DNA of 23,616 nucleotides, from NCBI GenBank assembly GCA_964383905.1, contig CAYLJO010000090.1:1-23616 (forward strand). The letters run 5' to 3'. This stretch comes from CAYLJO01 sp964383905. GTDB taxonomy: Bacteria > Acidobacteriota > Blastocatellia > Pyrinomonadales > Pyrinomonadaceae. A model generated the notes under the pieces. It searched no databases, was not told the DNA's origin, and was given only the letters and a program-made list of their open reading frames with translations. A program made the translations under genes and the position numbers. Below are positions 18,053-23,616 of the stretch, one piece after another (positions within the stretch are counted from its first letter, which is position 1; every line of letters starts with the position of its first letter).

Positions 18053-18883
18053 ATGGTAAATAGCATGATGAAAATCCTTTTACTCTCTCTTTTCACAATC
18101 CTTTGCGCTGCCCCCAGCCTGGCCCAAGCCGGTCCGAATTATCGTCCCGATAACTTTGACATGACAAATGGGATCCGCATTGAGAGGGTACCGAAAACCG
18201 CGACATTACCGCCATCGAAAACAGTTCGCCCGACTGTTAAGTCCGCTCACAATGAAAAACCTGACCTTGCGCGTCCCACGTCTAACCTTTACATCAGGCC
18301 AACGAACACCCTCGCCATGACTGTCAGCAAGTCACTCGATGGTTTCACGACGGGCAACGTGAAAATAGATGGTTTTATCGTTGATTCGGGGATCCGTAAT
18401 GGAGTTGATCCCGTGCTGCTCTACGCGATTATGCATCAGGAATCAACTTTCAAGCAGCGGGCCGTCTCGCCTAAAGGGGCGCGTGGGCTGATGCAATTGA
18501 TGCCACAGACGGCAGCGCGTTTTGGCGTGATGAATATTTTTGATCCGCGCCAAAATATCGAAGGCGGCGCGCGCTATGTGCGTTTTCTGCTCGACTATTT
18601 TGATGGGGACGTTCGTTTGGCTTTGGCCGGATACAATGCCGGTGAGGGCGCTGTTTTGAAATATGGCCGGCGTATTCCGCCTTACAGCGAGACGCAGGAG
18701 TACGTGCGGCGCATCAGTTGGCGTTACCAGTTAATGCGTGACCCGGAGACGGCACGCCGCGCGCAAAAGATTGCGCCTGGTCAGACGGCTCAGACGGAGC
18801 AGCCGGTGCCGCTCAACACCTATGAGCGCAACGTCTATGCGGTACGGCTGCCGGATGGAAGGCTTCAGTTGGTCAGCCAGTAA
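18053..18883 (+). CDS. Secreted lytic transglycosylase (SLT family)
   Basis: A 276-residue peptidoglycan lytic transglycosylase. The signal peptide is residues about 5-26 (KILLLSLFTILCAAPSLAQA, likely cut after AQA). A linker rich in Pro/Thr/Lys (about 30-90) precedes the SLT domain (about 105-230). The catalytic Glu is E130 in AIMHQES, with SPKGARGLMQLMP (139-151), YNAGEGAV (194-201) and IPPYSETQEYV (208-218), all family hallmarks. It cleaves glycan strands with 1,6-anhydro product formation in the envelope. The frame extends upstream to a TTG at 17984, but ATG 18053 (or 18065) places the signal peptide at the N-terminus. A strong terminator follows, so it looks monocistronic. Confidence 0.93.
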   Translation: MVNSMMKILLLSLFTILCAAPSLAQAGPNYRPDNFDMTNGIRIERVPKTATLPPSKTVRPTVKSAHNEKPDLARPTSNLYIRPTNTLAMTVSKSLDGFTTGNVKIDGFIVDSGIRNGVDPVLLYAIMHQESTFKQRAVSPKGARGLMQLMPQTAARFGVMNIFDPRQNIEGGARYVRFLLDYFDGDVRLALAGYNAGEGAVLKYGRRIPPYSETQEYVRRISWRYQLMRDPETARRAQKIAPGQTAQTEQPVPLNTYERNVYAVRLPDGRLQLVSQ

Positions 18884-18914
18884 ATTTCCGGTTAAAACCA
18901 TCATGAAGGCCCGA

Positions 18915-18953
18915 GGCGGACGTTTCCTTTGAGGAAAGTCCGCCCCGTTTTTT
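18915..18953 (+). terminator. Intrinsic terminator of the lytic transglycosylase gene
   Basis: GGCGGAC (18915-18921) pairs with GTCCGCC (18938-18944), with an inner TTTCC/GGAAA helix and a TTTGA loop, followed by CCG and TTTTTT (18948-18953). A textbook rho-independent terminator 32 bases after the stop. Confidence 0.9.
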
Positions 18954-19043
18954 GTTTCTTCTGTTTAGATAGCATACTATTTTATGTATCATGGTTGACG
19001 CGCGGGTTCCGCCGCGCGCATCCAGGTAGGGAGGAGCGCCGTC

Positions 19044-20612
19044 CTGTTAAATATTGCTCCGACACATTCCGCTCAACACGCGGGCGAAGTAACGCGCCGT
19101 GCTTTGATTATAGCGGATACGGCTGCCCAGATCTTGCAGCTGCGGTTGGCGCAGTCCGGGTATCAAACTTTGACGGCGACGAGCGAAGGGGCAGGACGTG
19201 CGATCAACGAATTCGGACCGGATGTGATCATCTTCGAAATTACTCACAAGGCCGCCGGGGTTGAGAATGATCTTCTTGGGCTGGCGCGCCGTTTACGCGC
19301 GGAACCTGCAACCTACGCGCTACCGCTCGTATTCCTTTATCAAGAGGATGAGCGCTCCATCCGTAACTCTGCATTGAACCTGGGGGCAGACGATTATTTC
19401 GCCCTGTCGACTCCACCCGCGGAGATGTTGGCACGGCTTGATGCGCTTTTCTGGCGCACCGAAGCGGGCCGCCGCGCCGCATCCGTGGCCGGCGACCGGC
19501 GTCTCGAGATAGATAATTTCATGCTCATGCTCGACTCCGTGCGCGAGGACCTTCACGCCGGAGCAGCAGGCACGCTGGCGCTTGTCTATGCGGTGGCGCG
19601 TAGAGAGGGCGGAGTGCTCAACAGGTCCGCGCGTGACCGGACGCTGGCCGAAGCTCACGGGTTTCTTAAGCTCAACCTGCGCCGCGTTGACGCTGTCGCT
19701 TTCTACGGCCCAACGACGCTGCTCCTCTATTTGCCACGCATAAAAGCATCGGGCGCCGCAGCAATGCTTTCCAGGCTCCGCGGCGAATTCATGGACGAGT
19801 GCCCGGACGCCGCGATAGCGATCGGCCTCGCCTCATTTCCGGACGATAGCAGCGATGTTGAGGGCCTGATTGAAAAGGCCGATGCGGCCGCCGAGACCGC
19901 ACGTACCGGCCCCGCCGCGAGACGAGTCGTCGCCTCCACTGCAAAGGAGGCGTCAATGGCTCCTTCGTTGGCCACGCCGCAAAAGCCCACGCCCGAATTG
20001 CCCGTGAGCGGGGATGTTGAGAGGCATACAGTTCGACAGTCGTCGCGTGCAGATGATGTAAGCGCCGACGTGCGGGGCGCTGGCGGTAAATTGAAAGCCG
20101 GTGTTTCAAACGTAGCCGCAGAATCGACCACAGTGCCCGGTACGGGAAGTGCTATGCGGTCCACCGGTACTGACGCTCAACACGCTGCTTCCGAAGCCGC
20201 CGCGCACGAGCGCGAACGGCGCGCGAGCGGAGCAATTATGCCTCGCCGCCTGCTCCTCACGATCTCTGATTCAGCCCGCATGGTGCAGATCAACTCCTTG
20301 ATCCGCTCCGCCGGTTATGAAGCGCGCGCCGCCTTTGACGGGCAGCAGGCTCTCGATCTGCTGCGTATTGAACGCCCTGACCTGCTCCTGATTGATTACG
20401 AACTTCACGGGATTGACGGCCTGGAGATGCTACGGCGTTTGCGTAAACAGAGCGGCGGGCGGGCCGTACTGCCTGCCGTGCTGCTTCTTCCACCAGAAAA
20501 CGAGAAAGTGCGCGCAGAGGCACTCGAACTTGGCGCGCGCTGCGTCGTGTCGATGCCTTATGACCCGGTGCAACTGCTTACCAGCTTACGCACAGCCGGT
20601 AATGACGAATGA
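19044..20612 (+). CDS. Receiver / degenerate-GGDEF / receiver protein
   Basis: About 522 residues from a CTG start, or 502 from TTG 19104. Residues about 19-135 are a receiver-like domain whose phosphoacceptor Asp is replaced by Glu (IIFEITHK, E65) and whose Lys is lost (LSTPP). Residues about 155-285 look like a GGDEF fold (RRVDAVAFYG, LLLYLPRIKASGAAAML, AIAIGLASFP), but the active-site GGDEF is GPTTL (222-226), so no cyclase activity is expected. A disordered Ala/Ser/Thr-rich linker (about 290-395) leads to a C-terminal receiver with Asp in LLLIDYELHGIDGL (D451), although its usual Lys is Met (VSMPYDP). No output domain is present, so it is probably a signalling hub. The CTG was chosen because GGGAGGAG ends 7 bases before it and TTG 19104 would cut into the first beta strand. 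Confidence 0.85.
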   Translation: MLNIAPTHSAQHAGEVTRRALIIADTAAQILQLRLAQSGYQTLTATSEGAGRAINEFGPDVIIFEITHKAAGVENDLLGLARRLRAEPATYALPLVFLYQEDERSIRNSALNLGADDYFALSTPPAEMLARLDALFWRTEAGRRAASVAGDRRLEIDNFMLMLDSVREDLHAGAAGTLALVYAVARREGGVLNRSARDRTLAEAHGFLKLNLRRVDAVAFYGPTTLLLYLPRIKASGAAAMLSRLRGEFMDECPDAAIAIGLASFPDDSSDVEGLIEKADAAAETARTGPAARRVVASTAKEASMAPSLATPQKPTPELPVSGDVERHTVRQSSRADDVSADVRGAGGKLKAGVSNVAAESTTVPGTGSAMRSTGTDAQHAASEAAAHERERRASGAIMPRRLLLTISDSARMVQINSLIRSAGYEARAAFDGQQALDLLRIERPDLLLIDYELHGIDGLEMLRRLRKQSGGRAVLPAVLLLPPENEKVRAEALELGARCVVSMPYDPVQLLTSLRTAGNDE

Positions 20613-20623
20613 GGGGGAAGTAG

Positions 20624-21217
20624 ATGCACTGCATTAACTGCGGTTCTTACATACCTCCGGGCGCGCGTTTCTGTGCGGGCTGTGGTAGCGCCGCCGCCGA
20701 TCCGGAAATCACACACCTCGCACGTCCGCAATCCGGCTCCCCGGCGCGAACCGCCGGACATGCTAAGGTCGGGCGCACGATCTTCACGGCGCGCCCCACA
20801 CTGATCTTTATTAAGCTCGGTTATGCGGCAGCCGCGCTTGGCGCAATCCTTTTGACGGCGCTGCTAGCCAGCCTGACCAGCTTGAAGGTTTCCGCCTTAG
20901 TCTCGATTCCTATCGCGCTATCGCTTCTGCTCATCCCTGCTTATTATCATCTCAAGCGCAACAGGATTCGTTACACCCTGACTGATTCCGAGATCGAGAT
21001 AGATCAGGGTCTCATGGCGCGTACGACGCGCAACATTCCGCTTCGCACTATTCAGGACGTGACAGTCAAGGCCACCATCCGGCAGCGCTTGCTCGGCTAT
21101 GGCAACGTGATTATCGACAACGCGAGCGAAAAAGGCGGCACCATCGTGCTGCGCAACATTGAGGACCCGCGCCGCCACGCCGATCTTCTTTTGCGCGAGC
21201 TCCGCCGCGGGCGTTAA
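20624..21217 (+). CDS. Zinc-ribbon and bacterial PH-domain membrane protein
   Basis: A 197-residue protein. A short zinc ribbon at the N-terminus, MHCINCGSYIPPGARFCAGCG (C3, C6, C17, C20), is followed by a flexible stretch, two membrane helices (about 59-82 and 88-109), and a bacterial PH-like domain (about 115-195) of the YdbS/YdbT type (bPH2), with YTLTDSEIEIDQGL, RTIQDVTVK and GTIVLRNIEDP. Such proteins are cytoplasmic-membrane accessory factors of unclear function. The start has a strong GGGGGAAG about 5 bases upstream, 11 bp after the receiver gene, so the two are probably cotranscribed. Confidence 0.88.
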   Translation: MHCINCGSYIPPGARFCAGCGSAAADPEITHLARPQSGSPARTAGHAKVGRTIFTARPTLIFIKLGYAAAALGAILLTALLASLTSLKVSALVSIPIALSLLLIPAYYHLKRNRIRYTLTDSEIEIDQGLMARTTRNIPLRTIQDVTVKATIRQRLLGYGNVIIDNASEKGGTIVLRNIEDPRRHADLLLRELRRGR

Positions 21218-21251
21218 ACCATCTCTTTAAGCACTTTTGTGCGCAACTGGA

Positions 21252-21270
21252 AGATGTTAGTGGAACATCT
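21252..21270 (+). promoter_or_regulatory. Small palindrome upstream of the gene at 21331
   Basis: AGATGTT (21252-21258) and AACATCT (21264-21270) are exact complements around AGTGG. It may be an operator for the next gene or a weak stem (AATATTTTC follows) ending the PH-protein transcript. I could not pair it with a clear -35/-10. Confidence 0.35.
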
Positions 21271-21330
21271 AATATTTTCTGGTTTCTAAACTATTTGTGT
21301 TCTTAATGCTTTAATTGCGAGGTCTTAATT

Positions 21331-22521
21331 TTGCGCATTGTGTCTCCAAAATTAATTTCTGTCTTTGCCTCTCTTTTACTCCTGTCGGTGGCAATACCGA
21401 TCAGCGCTGTTGTTCTGCCATTTGAGGAAGCGGCAAAGATGCTCCCGGATCAGATTGGTGAATTTCACGCGCAAAGCGCGGCTGTCCCGTATAAAGCTGA
21501 ACCTGAGGCTGCAATGCCTGAAAATTTTGGTCTTCTTTCTGCTGCGGTGCGCGGTTATCGCCTGGGAAACGGCGATAAGTTTACCGTCACAATTATCAGG
21601 ACGCGTTCAGATTCGGGTGCTTATGCGCTTCTAACAGATTTCGCGGCGAGAGCCAGGCAGGGCGAACACGACATAACCGCGGAGCCTATTAAGACCGGGG
21701 GTATAGGCACTGCAGGTCTCATTTCAGCCGAGGGTGTGGCTTTCTTTAAAGGCTCTACATATGTCAGCATTAACAGTTTAGGTAAGCCGCATGGCGGCGA
21801 TACTGCCATACTGACTCTAGCGCGTGCTGTTGACCAGTCCATCGATAAGGGCGAGGGCGATATTCCCGTACTCGTTAAACATCTTCCCGATTGGCAGACG
21901 GCGCAAGAACGCGCCGTTTATGCTATCAGCCTTCCCATCCTACAAGAAGCGACCGGATACCAGCCTGTGCTAGACGCGATCAGTTTTGATGGTGGCACAG
22001 AAGCGGTGACGGCCAATTATGGCCCGTCCCGGCTTGTCATTGTCGAATTCAATACACCCCAGCTCGCGGGAGAAATGGACGCGCGCATCAACGCGCGGAT
22101 CAAAGAGCTTCGTGAGAGTAGCCAGCCTGTGCCTTCCGCCTATCACCGCGTCGGCAATTACTCCATCTTTGTTTTTAATGCATCGGATGAAAAGGCGGCC
22201 GGGCAGCTAATCGGTAGCATCAGCTACGAACAGGTTGTGCAGTGGCTCGGCCCTGATCCACACGCCCTGGAGCGCGCGCAAAGACAGTACACAGAGAAAA
22301 CAGCCAATATCCTGATGACTGTGCTTAAAGCGTCTGGCCTCTCCCTTCTTTTGTGTCTGGGCGCGGGTGCTGCCTTTGGCGGGATTATATTCATGCGTCG
22401 CCGCGCTCAGCAGGCCACAGCAACTGCCTATACTGATGCAGGGGGTATGTTGCGCCTGAACCTTGACGATTTGACCGCGGCGGGCGAGCGGGTGCGATTG
22501 CTTCGCCGAGGCGATGGGTAG
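21331..22521 (+). CDS. Secreted, membrane-anchored protein of unknown function (possibly DUF6599-like)
   Basis: A 396-residue protein with a signal peptide (about 7-26, ISVFASLLLLSVAIPISA) and one transmembrane helix near the C-terminus (about 328-352) followed by a basic RRRA and a short cytoplasmic tail. The exported part has segments LLPFEEAAKMLPDQIGEF, YRLGNGDKFTVTIIRTRSDSGAYALLTDFA and FFKGSTYVSINS, reminiscent of an Acidobacteriota family of unknown function, DUF6599; this match is from memory and unsure. No catalytic motif is seen. The start is TTG 21331, chosen for GAGGT 7 bases upstream. It is followed by a strong terminator. Role unknown; possibly an envelope sensor or structural protein. 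Confidence 0.8.
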   Translation: MRIVSPKLISVFASLLLLSVAIPISAVVLPFEEAAKMLPDQIGEFHAQSAAVPYKAEPEAAMPENFGLLSAAVRGYRLGNGDKFTVTIIRTRSDSGAYALLTDFAARARQGEHDITAEPIKTGGIGTAGLISAEGVAFFKGSTYVSINSLGKPHGGDTAILTLARAVDQSIDKGEGDIPVLVKHLPDWQTAQERAVYAISLPILQEATGYQPVLDAISFDGGTEAVTANYGPSRLVIVEFNTPQLAGEMDARINARIKELRESSQPVPSAYHRVGNYSIFVFNASDEKAAGQLIGSISYEQVVQWLGPDPHALERAQRQYTEKTANILMTVLKASGLSLLLCLGAGAAFGGIIFMRRRAQQATATAYTDAGGMLRLNLDDLTAAGERVRLLRRGDG

Positions 22522-22551
22522 CCTGGTTGCGGGTCCGAAAGATTCCGAGGA

Positions 22552-22594
22552 TAAAATGCGCGACGGAGCTTTGAAAGCTCCGTCGCGCATTTTA
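22552..22594. terminator. Perfect 21-bp dyad, bidirectional terminator
   Basis: Arms 22552-22572 and 22574-22594 are exact complements with a one-base centre (TTTGAAA apex). The stem core GCGCGACGGAGC is flanked by AAAA on the left and TTTT on the right, so it can end transcription from either strand. It lies 30 bases after the stop at 22519-22521. Confidence 0.85.
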
Positions 22595-22620
22595 TGAAGG
22601 CGGGTATCGCGCCATAAAGT

Positions 22621-22794
22621 TTGCGGGCTGCTGGTCTTCCTGTGAGGCTCCCCCAAGCCCCGTGCAGGACGCCGACCAGCAGCCCAGCAACTTATGCCCT
22701 TCGACCGCATTGCCTGCGACAACCCCGTTCCCCCGAAAGAGCTGCCGCTGCTTTTTAAAGTGAGAGAATGCCTCCCCCAAAGCCTTCACTCACT
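22621..22794. ncRNA. Hairpin-rich noncoding locus, candidate structured RNA
   Basis: First hairpin: GGGCTGCTGGTC (22625-22636) pairs exactly with GACCAGCAGCCC (22674-22685), extended outward by TTGC/GCAA across one bulge. Inside are TCCTG/CAGGA (22638-22642 with 22665-22669) and GGCT/AGCC. The apex is CCCCCA. Second hairpin: AGTGAG-A-GAA (22759-22768) with TTC-A-CTCACT (22785-22794). Its loop holds CTCCCCCAAAG. A third related motif, TTCCCCCGAAAG, is at 22728-22739, so YTCCCCC-(R)-AAG occurs three times. No class is recognised (not 6S, SRP, tmRNA or RNase P). Strand is uncertain; the dyad terminator at 22552 would end a minus-strand RNA. Confidence 0.45.
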
Positions 22795-23067
22795 GCTGTC
22801 TCCGAGCCTGACCCGATTTTACCCTTTATGTACCCTTCCTTATTTTAACCACGTGACTATACAGCAACGACTATGCCACCGAACTCAATTGTGATCTCAT
22901 CGTCTTCAAAAAATGTTTACATCAATAAAATCGGGGCAATAAAATTATGTTCTGCAACCAATATATTGATTGATATACTTACAAATAATGCATATTCGCA
23001 TTGCTTTAATGCATTTCGTGTGTACTAATGTATTAAATCCGCCCACACATCAATCCTTAATTCAGTG
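22795..23067. other. AT-rich gene-free stretch with small dyads
   Basis: No gene is supported. It contains the palindrome CAATATATTG (22959-22968) and AATGCAT (22987-22993), GCATT (22998-23002) and AATGCATT (23008-23015), which form several small dyads. Promoter-like hexamers are only partial (minus-strand TATATT near 22960-22965 with a poor -35). Confidence 0.4.
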
Positions 23068-23616
23068 TTAAGGGAGGGAACTGGTAAGTGCATCAATGTC
23101 TTCAGCGATGTTGTAAAGGTGTGGGGCGATGCGCAGGCGGTCGCCACGCGGCGCAACAATGATGTTCTGCCGCTTGAGATGAGCGTACAACTCCATCGGC
23201 CCCCATTGATCCTGATGGCGTATGCAGACGATCTGCGACTTTTCGCCCGCCCGGCGTGAGCTCAGAATCTCATAATCGCGTCCGCTCAGTCGCTCACACA
23301 GATAATCTGTCAGTTCGGTCAGGTGCGCGGCAATCCGCTCAATGCCCGTCTCTGTCAGCAGGCGCAAACTCGCCTCTAGCCCGTGAATTAGGGCGGTGGG
23401 ACCCGTTCCCGTCTCCCACGCGAGAGCGCCCGGCTTCCACTCCTGTTCAAAATTGCCATAGTCCTCCGGATTCGTCACACTCATCCAGCCGACGAGCGCC
23501 GGCTCAATCCGTTCACGCGCGCGGTCCGAAAGGTAAAGTAGCCCGACGCCTTCCGGCGTGAGGAGCCATTTGTGGCACGCGCCCGCCGCCACGTCTATTA
23601 ATTCCGCGGCGACGTT
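23068..23616 (-). CDS. Class V aminotransferase, PLP-dependent (5' end outside window)
   Basis: The C-terminal 183 residues visible in the window (23616 down to the stop at 23068) belong to the class V aminotransferase/cysteine-desulfurase/isopenicillin-epimerase-like family. The PLP Schiff-base lysine is in CHKWLLTPEGVGLLYL. The tail LRIAPHLYNIAEDIDAL is the family C-terminal segment (RIAPHxYN). The frame continues unbroken past 23592 to the window edge, so the GTG at 23592 is internal and the start lies outside. Between enzymes of this fold (kynureninase-, NifS- or epimerase-like) I cannot choose. Confidence 0.93.
   Translation of the reverse strand, partial: NVAAELIDVAAGACHKWLLTPEGVGLLYLSDRARERIEPALVGWMSVTNPEDYGNFEQEWKPGALAWETGTGPTALIHGLEASLRLLTETGIERIAAHLTELTDYLCERLSGRDYEILSSRRAGEKSQIVCIRHQDQWGPMELYAHLKRQNIIVAPRGDRLRIAPHLYNIAEDIDALTSSLP

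Noticed and set aside
18931..18946. GAGGAAAGTCCGCCCC resembles the RNase P RNA core sequence
   Set aside because: It lies in the right half of a terminator stem and is followed at once by a T-run; no other RNase P element is present.
22207..22722. 171-aa minus-strand frame
   Set aside because: It is antisense to the gene ending at 22521 and runs through the dyad terminator.
22592..22789. 65-aa minus-strand frame (MKALGEAF...)
   Set aside because: It overlaps the hairpins and has no recognisable features; noncoding is more likely.

Overview
The window is a GC-rich bacterial chromosome segment packed with housekeeping and stress genes. I infer a member of the Acidobacteriota (Blastocatellia-like) from three things: alternative start codons (TTG, possibly CTG), a cluster of lineage-restricted membrane proteins, and degenerate short repeats between genes. 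No rRNA, tRNA, CRISPR array or insertion sequence was found. Taxonomy is inference only.

Layout. 1-843 is the 3' part of an HtrA/DegP-type protease gene, followed by a small double-CxxC protein (887-1126) and about 350 bp without a gene. A histidine-rich polytopic membrane protein (1478-2533, +) converges on a large YncE-like beta-propeller/phosphoesterase fusion (2609-5797, -). From 12789 down to 5896, all on the minus strand, lies the PrkA / alpha-beta hydrolase / YhbH (DUF444) / SpoVR cluster. This is the widespread stress-sporulation trio with an extra membrane-anchored hydrolase inserted. The SpoVR gene is interrupted in frame by a full-length LAGLIDADG intein (6517-7731, 405 aa) at the conserved EGWA^SFWH motif. 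truB (-) follows, then divergent recX and alaS (+), a common bacterial pair.

The rightmost part (17.9-22.5 kb, +) holds envelope and signalling genes. These are a secreted lytic transglycosylase behind a palindrome-overlapped promoter, a receiver / degenerate-GGDEF / receiver protein, a zinc-ribbon PH-domain membrane protein, and a secreted membrane-anchored protein of unknown function. A perfect 21-bp dyad terminator closes this block. It is followed by about 470 bp of noncoding DNA with two strong hairpins, two of whose loops carry a CTCCCCCAA motif, which makes a candidate structured RNA locus. The window ends inside a class V aminotransferase gene (-).

The most notable items are the SpoVR intein (with a helix-turn-helix-like insert), the hydrolase embedded in the PrkA-YhbH-SpoVR cluster, and the hairpin-rich noncoding locus near 22.6-22.8 kb.
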